NCBI GenBank assembly: GCA_002314455.1
Contig: DCFZ01000005.1
Coordinates: forward strand, 14,003-78,002
DNA: 64,000 nucleotides
Direction: 5' to 3'
Source: Lentisphaeria bacterium UBA1791
Lineage (GTDB): Bacteria; Verrucomicrobiota; Lentisphaeria; Victivallales; Victivallaceae
Of the stretch, positions 36,035-44,782 are shown piece by piece (the first letter of the stretch is position 1; each line of letters opens with the position of its first letter). Both the position numbers and the translations under genes were made by a program. The notes beneath the pieces are model-generated. The model worked only from the letters and a program-made list of their open reading frames with translations. It was not told the origin of the DNA and did not search any database.

Positions 36035-39000
36035 ATGCCCGTTGACTTTGTCCATTTGCATTTGCACACCCATTACAGTATGCTCGATGGCGCCTGTACC
36101 GCCAAGGGCATCGTCAAACTCGCCCAGTCGATGGATATGGTCGGCGCCGCGATTACCGACCACGGTTACGTCGGCGGCGCCGAGGAGTACCACCGCGTTT
36201 TCAACGAAGCGGGATTGCGTCCGATCATCGGTTGCGAAGCCTATGTCGCGCCAGGCAGTCACTTCGACAAGACCCCTGCCCTCGAGCACTACAAGGGGTT
36301 CCATTTGGTGTTGCTCTGCGAAAACGACACGGGCTACCACAATTTGTGCAAACTCATTTCCGAAGCCTACCGCAACGGATTGTACTACAAGCCGCGGATC
36401 GACCACGAATTGCTCACCCAGTACAACGAGGGATTGATCGCGCTTTCCGCGTGCATTCAGGGGGAAGTTTCGCGCCGTTTCCTCGATTCCAATCCGCGCG
36501 CGGCGGAGGATGCGCTGCAGTTTTACCGCGACCTTTTCGGGCGCGACCGCTACTTCCTCGAGGTGATGGATCACGGCATTCCCGAAGAACGCAACGCCAA
36601 CCGCTTTTTGGTCGAGATGGCAAAGAAGTACGATCTGCAGATGGTCGCGACCAACGACGTCCACTATATGAAAAAAGAGGACGCCCCCGCGCACGACGTG
36701 ATGCTCTGCATTCAGACCGGGATGAAGTTGAGCGACGAGCACCGCATGCGGATGTCGGGCCCCGACTATTATTTCAAGTCGCCCGAGGAAATGAAGGAAA
36801 TTTTTCGCGAACTCCCCGACGCGATCACCAATACGCGCGCAATCGCCGAGCGGTGCGAGATCCACTTTGACTACAAGACGAACCACTACCCCATTTTCTA
36901 TTTGCCCGACAAGTCGGTGCCGACCAAGGAAACGCTGCGCGAGATCTGCTACGACAACATGATGTACCGCTACGATTTCGACCCGCGCAAAGACGATTTG
37001 TCGACGCCGGAGCGCAAGGCGGTCATGGAACGCATGGAGTACGAACTCGGCATCATCGAACGCACCGGTTTTTGCAGTTACTTCATGGTCGTCTCGGACT
37101 TCATCCGCTACGGCAAGGATCACGGCGTGCCGGTCGGTCCCGGGCGCGGTTCCGGCGCCGGCAGTCTCGTCGCCTATCTGATGCGCATCACCGACATCGA
37201 TCCGTTGCGCTACAATCTGCTCTTTGAACGCTTCCTCAACCCGGAACGCGTCAGCCCGCCCGACTTCGACATCGACTTCTGCGAAAAGCGGCGCGGCGAA
37301 GTGATCGAATACGTCCGTCAGCGTTACGGCTACGACAGCGTCGCCCAGATCTGCACCTACGGGCAGTTGAAGCCCAAGGCGGTGGTCAAAGACGTCGCCC
37401 GCGTGCTCGGCATGAGTTTCGACGAAGGCAATAAGCTGACCAAACTCATTCCCGACGACGACCTCAAGATCACCATCGACAAGGCGATCGAGCGCAACGC
37501 CGACTTAAAAAAGCTTATCGACACCGACGAGCAGGTACAGGAAGTTTTCAAGTACGCCCGCGTCCTCGAAGGGCTGAACCGCCAGACCGGCATCCACGCC
37601 GCCGGCGTCATCATCGGCGACCAGCGGCTCGACAACCTCGTGCCGCTTTCGCGCAGCGCCCAGGGCGATATGGTCGTGCAGTACCCCAAGGAACCCTGCG
37701 AACATCTGGGCTTGCTCAAGATGGACTTCCTCGGACTTCGCACGTTGACCATCATCCGCAACGCGCTCGATATGATCAAGGAAGATCACGGCATCGACAT
37801 CGACCCGATCAAGATTCCGCTCGACGACCCCAAGACCTTTGACATGCTCCGGCGCGGCGATACGATCGCCGTGTTTCAGTTGGAATCCGGCGGCATGCAA
37901 AGCCTCTGCCGCAACCTCGGCGTCGAGACGATCGAGCACATCATCGCGCTCGTCGCGCTTTACCGCCCGGGGCCGATGCAGTTCATCCCGCAGTACATCG
38001 CCCGCAAAAAGGGGCAGGAAGTCACGATCTACGACCACCCCAAGATGGAGCCGATCCTCAAGGAAACCTACGGCATTATGGTCTACCAGGAGCAGATCAT
38101 GCAGGTCGTCCAGGCGCTCGCCGGTTTCTCGCTCGGCGGCGCCGACATCCTCCGCCGTGCGATCGGCAAAAAGAAAATCGACGTGATGGCGAAACAGCAG
38201 GAAAAATTCATTCAGGGCTGTGCCGAAGCGAGCAACATTTCCGCCGACCTCGCCAATCAGATTTGGGAAAAGATCAAGATCTTCGCCGGATACGGCTTCA
38301 ACAAGTCGCACTCCGCCGCCTACGGCATCGTCTCGTATCAGACCGCCTACCTGAAAGCGAACTACCCGGTGGAATTCATGGCGGCGGTGCTCACGGGGGA
38401 AATCGAAAACGCCGACAAACTTGCGTTTCTGATCCGCGCCTGCCGCGATATGGGCATTCAGATTTTGCCGCCGGACGTCAATTCGAGCGGCATCAGCTTT
38501 TCCTGCGACAACGGCGCCATCCGCTTCGGACTGGGCGCGATCAAGGGCGTCGGCGAAGCCGCCGCCGGCGCGATCATCAACAGCCGCAAGAGCGACGGCA
38601 AGTTCAAGAGCTTCCTCGATTTCTGCGAACGTTGCGGCACCGAAGTCAATTCGCGCATGCTCGAGTGCCTCACCCGAGCGGGCGCATTCGACAGTTTGCA
38701 GCTCAAGCGTTCGCAGATCCTCGCGATCGCCGAACCGATGATCGCGCTCGCCGCCAATCAGGCAAAAGACCGCGCCGCAGGGCAAGGATCGCTTTTTGAC
38801 ATGCTTTCCGGCGACTCGGCAAACGAGGAAGCGGTCTCGGTGCCGATCCCCGATCTGCCGGAATTCAGCTGGGACGAAATTCTCAAAAGCGAAAAGCAAC
38901 TGCTCGGATTTTACATTTCCGGGCATCCGCTCGATCCCTTGCGCGAACTCGTCAACGCCTACGGCGAACCGGTGCGCTCCATCGCCGACAAAAGCGACGG

Positions 39001-39580
39001 CGAGATGGCGCGGCTGACCGGCATGGTTTCCGACATCACCTTCAAATTCAGCAAAACCAGCGGCAAACAGTTCGGCGTCATGCACATCGAAGATATGGAC
39101 GGCAACTGCGAATGCATGGTCTACGAGCGGACGCTCAACAAACTCCGGGAAGCCGGGATCGTTCTCGAACCGGGCAATCCCTTTGTCTTTGAAGTCACCA
39201 TCAGCAAAAAGGACGAGTCCGAACCCGCCCGCGTGATGCTCGATATGGCGATGCCGCTCACCGATGCGCCCGCGAAATTGTCGAACGAGCTTTACTTACA
39301 CCTTACCCGCGGCAAAACAGCCATCGAAACGCAGAAGCAACTTGTCGCGTTGCTCCGGCAGAATCCGGGCGACGTCACGGTGAAACTTTGCCTTGTCAGC
39401 GACGACGATTCCGTCGTTTTCCTCGAATCCAAGTCGATCGCCGTCGAGGTATCGATGGCGCTGCTGTCGGGGATCGACGAACTTCTCGGCAAAGGTCATT
39501 ACCGGATCAAGGCCAAGGAATTCATCGCCGCGCCCCGCCGCGTCTGGCGCCCCAAAGAAACCGAAGTCAAGGAAAATTAG
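36035..39580 (+). CDS. dnaE: DNA polymerase III subunit alpha
   Basis: A 1181-residue DnaE1-type replicative polymerase. The N-terminal PHP domain begins VDFVHLHLHTHYSMLDG. The catalytic palm has GRGSGAGSLVAYLMRITDIDP and the acidic DFDIDF (about residues 410-415). The tau- and beta-binding parts and an OB domain follow (RLTGMVSDITFKFSKTSGK near residue 990). It copies the chromosome with the clamp and epsilon subunits. The ATG at 36035 matches the family start; the open frame extends further upstream but without a start site. PfkB follows 7 nt later. Confidence 0.98.
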   Translation: MPVDFVHLHLHTHYSMLDGACTAKGIVKLAQSMDMVGAAITDHGYVGGAEEYHRVFNEAGLRPIIGCEAYVAPGSHFDKTPALEHYKGFHLVLLCENDTGYHNLCKLISEAYRNGLYYKPRIDHELLTQYNEGLIALSACIQGEVSRRFLDSNPRAAEDALQFYRDLFGRDRYFLEVMDHGIPEERNANRFLVEMAKKYDLQMVATNDVHYMKKEDAPAHDVMLCIQTGMKLSDEHRMRMSGPDYYFKSPEEMKEIFRELPDAITNTRAIAERCEIHFDYKTNHYPIFYLPDKSVPTKETLREICYDNMMYRYDFDPRKDDLSTPERKAVMERMEYELGIIERTGFCSYFMVVSDFIRYGKDHGVPVGPGRGSGAGSLVAYLMRITDIDPLRYNLLFERFLNPERVSPPDFDIDFCEKRRGEVIEYVRQRYGYDSVAQICTYGQLKPKAVVKDVARVLGMSFDEGNKLTKLIPDDDLKITIDKAIERNADLKKLIDTDEQVQEVFKYARVLEGLNRQTGIHAAGVIIGDQRLDNLVPLSRSAQGDMVVQYPKEPCEHLGLLKMDFLGLRTLTIIRNALDMIKEDHGIDIDPIKIPLDDPKTFDMLRRGDTIAVFQLESGGMQSLCRNLGVETIEHIIALVALYRPGPMQFIPQYIARKKGQEVTIYDHPKMEPILKETYGIMVYQEQIMQVVQALAGFSLGGADILRRAIGKKKIDVMAKQQEKFIQGCAEASNISADLANQIWEKIKIFAGYGFNKSHSAAYGIVSYQTAYLKANYPVEFMAAVLTGEIENADKLAFLIRACRDMGIQILPPDVNSSGISFSCDNGAIRFGLGAIKGVGEAAAGAIINSRKSDGKFKSFLDFCERCGTEVNSRMLECLTRAGAFDSLQLKRSQILAIAEPMIALAANQAKDRAAGQGSLFDMLSGDSANEEAVSVPIPDLPEFSWDEILKSEKQLLGFYISGHPLDPLRELVNAYGEPVRSIADKSDGEMARLTGMVSDITFKFSKTSGKQFGVMHIEDMDGNCECMVYERTLNKLREAGIVLEPGNPFVFEVTISKKDESEPARVMLDMAMPLTDAPAKLSNELYLHLTRGKTAIETQKQLVALLRQNPGDVTVKLCLVSDDDSVVFLESKSIAVEVSMALLSGIDELLGKGHYRIKAKEFIAAPRRVWRPKETEVKEN

Positions 39581-39587
39581 TGCGAAA

Positions 39588-40514
39588 ATGAAAAAGCCTG
39601 TGATCGCTGTTTTCGGCGCCAATCCCGCATGGCAGAAAACGATCTTTTTCGATCGTCTGACGCCCGGGGAAGTCAACCGCGCCGCCAAGTTGACGGCATT
39701 CGCTTCCGGGAAAGGTGTAAACTTCTGCCGGGCAAGTGCTTGTGCAAAACTTACCGACACGCATTTGTTTCAATTTGCCGACGGCGACAACGGCAGAAAA
39801 CATCAAATTTCTCTCGATGCGGAAAAAATCGCGCACACCTCCATCCCGACGGGATCGGAAACCCGCGTTTGCGCGACGTGCATCGACCTTGCTTCGGGGC
39901 AAACGACGGAATTGATCGAACCCTCCTTTCCCGCCGATCGCGCCGCCTGCGACGAGATGGTCGAGCGCTGGCAAAGCGCCCTGCCCCGCTTCGACGGCGC
40001 TGCCATTACGGGCAGTTTGCCGGACAAGACCGATCCCGCACTTTATTGCCGCATCGCCGAAGCGGCAGTCGCGCAGAAACTGCCGCTTTTGATCGACGCC
40101 GTTTCGGGGATATTGCCGACGCTGGAAAAACTGGATCGTTTCATTTTGAAGATCAATGCCGGTGAATTAAAGAAATTACTGCAGGTTCATGATTTGCATC
40201 AGGCGTTGCACCATGCCGCAACGCGTTGGCAACACGCCGTTTTTGCAATCACCGACGGCGCAAGCGAAGCCTATCTTGCCGCCGATGGAGCATTTTATCG
40301 TTATCGTCTGCCCAGGATCGACGTCGTCAACCCGATCGGTTCGGGCGATACTTGTTCCGCCATTTTGATGGGCCGTCTGCTGACGGGGATGGAAGCGCCC
40401 CAAGCTTTTGCCTGCGCGCTTGCGGCGGCGAGCGCCAACTGCCTCGACCCGACACCGGGGCACTTTGATGAAAAGTGTGCCGGGACACTCATTCCCGCCA
40501 TGGAAAGAATTTGA
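39588..40514 (+). CDS. PfkB-family sugar kinase (1-phosphofructokinase / tagatose-6-phosphate kinase type)
   Basis: A 308-residue ribokinase-superfamily protein of the FruK/LacC branch. It starts ANPAWQKTIFFDRLTPGEVN, then ASGKGVNFCRAS in the sugar site, and ends with PIGSGDTCSAILMGRLL, whose Asp is the catalytic base. Such kinases phosphorylate fructose-1-phosphate, tagatose-6-phosphate or similar. It follows dnaE by 7 nt, so it may be co-transcribed, an odd pairing. No PTS gene is nearby to identify the substrate. Confidence 0.85.
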   Translation: MKKPVIAVFGANPAWQKTIFFDRLTPGEVNRAAKLTAFASGKGVNFCRASACAKLTDTHLFQFADGDNGRKHQISLDAEKIAHTSIPTGSETRVCATCIDLASGQTTELIEPSFPADRAACDEMVERWQSALPRFDGAAITGSLPDKTDPALYCRIAEAAVAQKLPLLIDAVSGILPTLEKLDRFILKINAGELKKLLQVHDLHQALHHAATRWQHAVFAITDGASEAYLAADGAFYRYRLPRIDVVNPIGSGDTCSAILMGRLLTGMEAPQAFACALAAASANCLDPTPGHFDEKCAGTLIPAMERI

Positions 40515-40666
40515 AACAGATCACGCAATTCACCCCCCTTTTCGTAGCGTATGCCGACGGCAACGTGATGCAAGGCTTTTTAGACGACGGATCGCATCTG
40601 ACGTAAGCGGGGTATTTCGTCTGGAACGACGGAATCCATCCCTGCGTCGGGGAATTAAAGAAATAA
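40511..40666 (+). pseudogene. Possible small reading frame interrupted by one stop
   Basis: In frame from TTG 40511 (overlapping the PfkB stop), 31 codons read LKQITQFTPLFVAYADGNVMQ and on to a TAA at 40604. The frame then continues for 19 codons including YFVWNDGIHPCVGELKK to a TAA at 40664. The composition looks protein-like and the second part resembles the DGIHP motif of SGNH hydrolases, but the piece is short. It could be a gene remnant or chance. Confidence 0.25.
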
Positions 40667-40670
40667 GCTT

Positions 40671-41465
40671 CTACCACGCGCGCATCCGGCGGCAGATCTC
40701 CTGAAACGCCGCAAGCGGGGTCATCGTATTGCTGTAATCGCGCGTTTCGGGGTTGACCCACAACGTTTTTTCCGCGGGCGTCAAAATCGACCAGAAACGT
40801 TGGAGCGGCAGGTCGCCGTCGCCGATCATCGCGTCGGCGAAATAGCCGCCGCACCGCTTGAGATCGCTATGCTCAAACGCGGCGTCGGAAATATACCAAT
40901 CCTTGAAGTGCCAGTGGACAATGTAGGAGCGTAACTGCAAAAACGAGTCGATCGGATCTTCCACCGTCGCCGCATTGCCGAAGTCAAACGTGAGTTTCAA
41001 GCCGGGCACGGCGCGCAACACCTCGAGGCACTCTGCCGCCGAGGTGATCGGACTGTTGAGAAATCCGGTGCTTTCCATCGTCAGCTGCACCGGCGTTTTC
41101 CGGCTGAACTGCATCGCCTTGCCGTAAAAGTCGATGTAGCGCGCCCGGTCGTCGGCAGGGGAAATCTGGTCGCGCGTGGCAAAGGGCGGCACCATCAGAA
41201 CGGGTGCTTCCATCTCGCACGCCGCATCCAGCGCAACGCGGAACGTATCCATATCCTCCGGATCGCCGTAAACGCCATCCGACCGATAGAGCGTATGCGC
41301 CGCGATCGGGATCCCCGCGTCGCGGCTCATTTTTTTCAGCACCTTTGCCGTCGTGCCGTGGAGCCCGATCCAGTCGATCGCCCCCATACCGCACCGGGCG
41401 GCGATGGCGAGAATCTCCTGAACCGGACGATCCGCCAGCATCAGCGACATCATGCAGATGTTCAT
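40671..41465 (-). CDS. Sugar phosphate isomerase/epimerase (xylose isomerase-like TIM barrel)
   Basis: A 264-residue AP_endonuc_2-family TIM barrel. Metal-binding stretches are visible: MESTGFLNSP (Glu), FDFGNAATVED (Asp), VHWHFKD (His) and IGDGDLP (Asp). Family members isomerise or epimerise keto-sugars, inositols or their acids. It overlaps the next upstream gene, another isomerase, by 4 nt and is last in the operon that starts with the Gfo/Idh dehydrogenase. Confidence 0.85.
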   Translation of the reverse strand: MNICMMSLMLADRPVQEILAIAARCGMGAIDWIGLHGTTAKVLKKMSRDAGIPIAAHTLYRSDGVYGDPEDMDTFRVALDAACEMEAPVLMVPPFATRDQISPADDRARYIDFYGKAMQFSRKTPVQLTMESTGFLNSPITSAAECLEVLRAVPGLKLTFDFGNAATVEDPIDSFLQLRSYIVHWHFKDWYISDAAFEHSDLKRCGGYFADAMIGDGDLPLQRFWSILTPAEKTLWVNPETRDYSNTMTPLAAFQEICRRMRAW

Positions 41466-42319
41466 AAGCTGAGCAGCTTCTCCACGGTGACGTCGGCAAG
41501 TTGCTGATCCGGCAGCACCAGATCGGGCAAGCGGCAGAAGGGAATCATCTCGACCGTCAAGGGTCCCTGATAACCGATTTTATTCAATTCCGCAAAGAGC
41601 GAAGCAAAGTTGACCTCGCCCTTGAGCAAGTCGTCGCCGAAGCCGTGAAGCCCGCCGGCGCAGTCGCTCTCGGTAAAATTCTTGAGGTGAACCGCCTTGA
41701 TGTATTTGCCGAGGATCTCAACGTAGTCCTCCGGACGGCCGTTGAGACAGCAGTTGCCCGCATCGAAATAGATGCCGATGGCGTCGTCGTGGAAAGAATC
41801 AAGGTAAAATTTCCACTCCATCGGCGACAGCAGAAAGCGCGTCCAGACGTTTTCAAGCGCGATGTCGACGCCGAGCTGATGCGCGACGGGGAGAAGTTCC
41901 CGAATCGACTTCTGGGAATTTTCCCAAACCGTCTTGTAGGCGACGATCGGGCGCGAAGGATCCCACGCCACCCGGGTCGAACCGGGCACGATCAAGACCG
42001 CTTCGACGCCGAGCCACGCGCCGATCTGCAGATACTTTTTGGAAAAATCGATCGCCTTTTGCCGCTCCGCCTCGTCGGCGGCACCGAGCGACGCAGAACC
42101 GTAGAAACCGGTCGCGATCGTGCGCAGACCGACCTTCTTTTGCGCGGCGTAAGCGGCGATTTTTTTGCACTCCGCCTCGGTGATATCGGGTGAAAGCGCG
42201 TCACAGACGGTCAACTCGACGCCGTCGAGTTTTTTCGCCGCCGCGTAGTCGATGAATTCATAGGGCGTCTTCGCTCCGGAAAAACCGCCGAAGACCCAGT
42301 AGTTCAACGCCTTGTACAT
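41462..42319 (-). CDS. Sugar phosphate isomerase/epimerase, second copy
   Basis: A 285-residue member of the same TIM-barrel family as its neighbour, but clearly a different paralogue. It has DGVELTVCDAL, a VLIVPGS strand, ALENVWTRFLLSP (metal Glu), GIYFDAGNCC (Asp), AVHLKNF (His) and LTVEMIPF (Glu). It lies 1 nt after the dehydrogenase. Two isomerases with one dehydrogenase point to stepwise oxidation and epimerisation of one sugar or inositol-like compound (inference). Confidence 0.87.
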   Translation of the reverse strand: MYKALNYWVFGGFSGAKTPYEFIDYAAAKKLDGVELTVCDALSPDITEAECKKIAAYAAQKKVGLRTIATGFYGSASLGAADEAERQKAIDFSKKYLQIGAWLGVEAVLIVPGSTRVAWDPSRPIVAYKTVWENSQKSIRELLPVAHQLGVDIALENVWTRFLLSPMEWKFYLDSFHDDAIGIYFDAGNCCLNGRPEDYVEILGKYIKAVHLKNFTESDCAGGLHGFGDDLLKGEVNFASLFAELNKIGYQGPLTVEMIPFCRLPDLVLPDQQLADVTVEKLLSL

Positions 42320-42320
42320 A

Positions 42321-43370
42321 TTAGCGGACCTCCTCCTCTTTGCCGGTTGAAATCGACTTCATTTCCGTCATCACCGTGCGGAAAGCGTCGGCGATGCTCT
42401 CGAACGTCTGATATTTGTCGGGGGTCTTGCCCTCGGCGACGCACTTGGTGAAGTAATCCAGCTCCTGATGCCAGCCGGTCGGCAGATCGCCGACGTGAAG
42501 TTCCGGCGTTTCGACGTGGTCGTTGAAGTAAATTTTATAGCCGTTGCCGTCGAGTTTCAGCGTCGCCTTTTCGCAGGTGATCTCAAAACTCATTTCAAAC
42601 GGCACCGTTTTTGCCGCGCCCCAGCCGCCTTCGGCGGTGACGAGCAAATTCGTATTGTTCCTGTAGACATAAGTCGTCATGACGTGGTCGACACCGTTGT
42701 CGCTGACGATGCCGCACGCGCCGCGGCTGATGACGGAGTCCGGTTTTCCGAAAAAGTAGCAGACGGCGTCCGTGTCGTGCAAGTGCAAGTCGAGAATCGC
42801 GCCGCGGGAACGACTCGCCGTCATATACCAGTTTTCCCACGCATTGCCGGCGACGGAAGGCGACAACCGGCGGAAAAGCGCATGGCGCACTTCGCCGTAT
42901 TTTTTGGTCACAACGCATTCGCGGGCGTGCGCGTATTCAGGCCACGCGCGAATGCACATACCGACGTTGAAAAAGCCTTTTGCTTCCTTGACTGCGGCGG
43001 CAAGTTGCGCCAGTTCCTCAACGTCGTAGCAGACCGGTTTTTCGCAGAAAACGTGTTTGCCAGCCTTGAGCGCGGCAAGCGCATACTTCAAGTGATACTG
43101 CGTCGGCACGCAGATGTCGATGATATCCACATCGGCTTTTTCGATCAACTCCAAACCGTCGGCGTAGGTCGTGATGCCGGAAAGATCCAGCCCCTTGGAA
43201 TTGTCGCCGCCGCCGATGTTGCCGACGACCTTGGAAATGTTGCCCGTCCGCTTGGCGGCGTCGCCGTCCGCGATGGCGACGACTTTCGCCTGCGGCAGAT
43301 TCTGGTAAATGCCGAAGTGGGTGGTGCCCATGAAGCCCAACCCGATCAACCCGACGCGTACTTCTTTCAT
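42321..43370 (-). CDS. Gfo/Idh/MocA family oxidoreductase
   Basis: A 349-residue NAD(P)-dependent dehydrogenase. The Rossmann motif is GLIGLGFMGTTHFGIY near residue 6, with a CEKPVCYDVEEL stretch (the EKP Lys of the active site) near residue 100. The C-terminal half is the large beta sheet that holds the substrate. These enzymes oxidise sugars, inositols or amino sugars. The ATG at 43370 is set by AAGGAG 7-8 nt upstream. It is first gene of the three-gene operon divergent from the AraC-type regulator. Confidence 0.92.
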   Translation of the reverse strand: MKEVRVGLIGLGFMGTTHFGIYQNLPQAKVVAIADGDAAKRTGNISKVVGNIGGGDNSKGLDLSGITTYADGLELIEKADVDIIDICVPTQYHLKYALAALKAGKHVFCEKPVCYDVEELAQLAAAVKEAKGFFNVGMCIRAWPEYAHARECVVTKKYGEVRHALFRRLSPSVAGNAWENWYMTASRSRGAILDLHLHDTDAVCYFFGKPDSVISRGACGIVSDNGVDHVMTTYVYRNNTNLLVTAEGGWGAAKTVPFEMSFEITCEKATLKLDGNGYKIYFNDHVETPELHVGDLPTGWHQELDYFTKCVAEGKTPDKYQTFESIADAFRTVMTEMKSISTGKEEEVR

Positions 43371-43415
43371 AATACGACTCCTTATTATGTTAGGGGATTT
43401 TCCCGTTCCACACAT

Positions 43416-43421
43416 ACTATA
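43416..43421 (-). promoter_or_regulatory. -10 box of the sugar dehydrogenase operon
   Basis: TATAGT on the minus strand. No recognisable -35 lies 16-18 bp upstream (the stretch is T-rich), as expected for a promoter that needs an activator. Confidence 0.45.
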
Positions 43422-43450
43422 TCACCGAAACGGCGTAAAAAAATATACTT

Positions 43451-43477
43451 TCCGGCATAATATTGCATTATCCGGCA
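43451..43477. promoter_or_regulatory. Candidate AraC-type operator: direct repeat of TCCGGCA
   Basis: Two copies of TCCGGCA (43451-43457 and 43471-43477) spaced 20 bp apart start to start. This lies about 40-70 bp upstream of the likely start of the dehydrogenase operon and overlaps the -35/spacer of the divergent regulator gene. The same region also has a weak dyad (43450-43478). Confidence 0.55.
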
Positions 43478-43490
43478 AAAGTGCTATATT
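43463..43490 (+). promoter_or_regulatory. Promoter of the AraC-type regulator gene
   Basis: -35 TTGCAT (43463-43468), 16 bp spacer, -10 TATATT (43485-43490), preceded by TGC. The second TCCGGCA repeat falls in the spacer. Confidence 0.6.
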
Positions 43491-43512
43491 ATGAAAACAG
43501 GGAGTCGCAACG

Positions 43513-44328
43513 ATGGAAAATTTGATTCAGGCGGAATTGATCTTAAAGGAGGACGTGCGCCGCCTGCTCGACGATTTCGCCGGATTGATGAAACTGCGCG
43601 CGGTGTTTTTCAACGCGGCGGGCGAGATCATCGAACGCGGCCGCAATGCGGAATGTTCCGCCTTTTGCCGCCTGATGCAGGAAAAACGCTTCGGCGTCGC
43701 CGCCTGTATCGCGCTCGACCGAAAAAAACAGCGCGAATGCCTTGTCACGAAACAGATCCTCACCTACCGCTGTCACGCGGGACTCGGGGAGATCATCGCG
43801 CCAGTGTTGTTTCTGGATGAAGTCGCGGGATTTCTTGTCATCGGGCAATTCCGGTTGGACGACGCCCTGCCCTCCGGCATCAAAACACCGGAAGAATGCG
43901 CCGCCTACCGGGCGCTGCCGCTCTTTGCCGGCGAAGAATTGCACCACCTCGAGCACATGGTGCAAATGCTTCTGGAATACATCGTTTCCAAGGAATTGGT
44001 CGGCTATCCGCACGACTTGCGGACGCTGAAATTATTGCAGTACATCGACCATCACATCGCGGAAAAAATGACGCTCGGCGCAGCGGCGCGCTTCATCGCC
44101 GTCAGCGAATCGACTTTGACGCACTACTTAAAAGCGCGTCACCAGACGTGTTTCAGCCATCTGGTGATGAAAAAGCGCATCGAAAAGGCGCAGCATCTGC
44201 TCAAGATACATCCCGATTGGAAACTGGATGCCATCTCAAGCGCAGTGGGGTTTGAATCGTGCTTTTATTTCAGCCGCGTTTTCAAGGCGATGTGCGGCAT
44301 AACGCCGGGGAAATACCGGCGATCCTGA
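43513..44328 (+). CDS. AraC-family regulator with PocR sensory domain
   Basis: A 271-residue regulator. Residues about 5-150 form a PocR-type ligand-binding domain, with five cysteines (C48, C52, C65, C76, C87) and YRCHAGLGEIIAPV. PocR domains are thought to sense small hydrocarbon or polyol ligands. The C-terminal AraC/XylS DNA-binding domain (about 175-271) has two helix-turn-helices, ending GFESCFYFSRVFKAMCGITP. GGGAG lies 8 nt before the ATG. It is divergent from the dehydrogenase/isomerase operon and probably activates it through the TCCGGCA repeats. Confidence 0.92.
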   Translation: MENLIQAELILKEDVRRLLDDFAGLMKLRAVFFNAAGEIIERGRNAECSAFCRLMQEKRFGVAACIALDRKKQRECLVTKQILTYRCHAGLGEIIAPVLFLDEVAGFLVIGQFRLDDALPSGIKTPEECAAYRALPLFAGEELHHLEHMVQMLLEYIVSKELVGYPHDLRTLKLLQYIDHHIAEKMTLGAAARFIAVSESTLTHYLKARHQTCFSHLVMKKRIEKAQHLLKIHPDWKLDAISSAVGFESCFYFSRVFKAMCGITPGKYRRS

Positions 44329-44334
44329 AATCGG

Positions 44335-44616
44335 TCAATCGAGGTGCAAAACGCTGTTGAGCGTGCCGAAATCATTGGCGGAAAAGAGCGGATTGCTCTC
44401 GTCGCTCATCCATTCGCCGTCGACGACAAAACGGTATTCATAGTCGCCGGATTCCAGCTTTAAGGTCACGCTGTAATTGCCGTTGGCAAAGCGCATCGGA
44501 ATCTGCGCCCAATCGTTGAACGACCCGGCGAGCATCACCTGGTGACCATTTTCCAAAGCGTATTGAAATTCAACGGGAGTCTTGCCGTTTTTTTGCGTTT
44601 TGTTGATCGTAAACAT
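44335..44616 (-). CDS. Stand-alone CBM48 / isoamylase N-terminal-like domain protein
   Basis: A 93-residue protein that is a single glycogen-binding early-set domain: VEFQYALENGHQVMLAGSFN, a DW pair, YSVTLKLESGDYEYRFVVDG and the terminal STNSVLHLD-like strand (here TLNSVLHLD). In larger proteins this domain precedes glycogen-branching or AMPK-type subunits; here it is alone, so a targeting or sensing role in glycogen metabolism is inference. A 7-bp stem-loop (44648-44669) lies in the leader. The promoter is at 44675-44703. Confidence 0.85.
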   Translation of the reverse strand: MFTINKTQKNGKTPVEFQYALENGHQVMLAGSFNDWAQIPMRFANGNYSVTLKLESGDYEYRFVVDGEWMSDESNPLFSANDFGTLNSVLHLD

Positions 44617-44674
44617 CGGTCACCTTGGGTTGTTTTTGCCATCCGAAACCGTTTTTTATCGGAAACGGTCTTAT

Positions 44675-44703
44675 AATATACATTCTTCCGACAAAAAAAG
44701 CAA
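44675..44703 (-). promoter_or_regulatory. Promoter of the CBM48 gene
   Basis: On the minus strand, -35 TTGCTT (44698-44703), 17 bp spacer, -10 TATATT (44675-44680). Confidence 0.65.
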
Positions 44704-44713
44704 GTCCAAAAGG

Positions 44714-44742
44714 TTGCAAAAATCCTTGAAAGATACTATATT
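44714..44742 (+). promoter_or_regulatory. Promoter of the proB-miaB-ispH-dxs-uppS operon
   Basis: -35 TTGCAA (44714-44719), 17 bp spacer, -10 TATATT (44737-44742). It lies back-to-back with the CBM48 promoter, 10 bp between the -35 boxes. Confidence 0.65.
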
Positions 44743-44782
44743 ATAGCATTTCACAGCAAAAATTTTTCGTCTGGAGTTTTTC

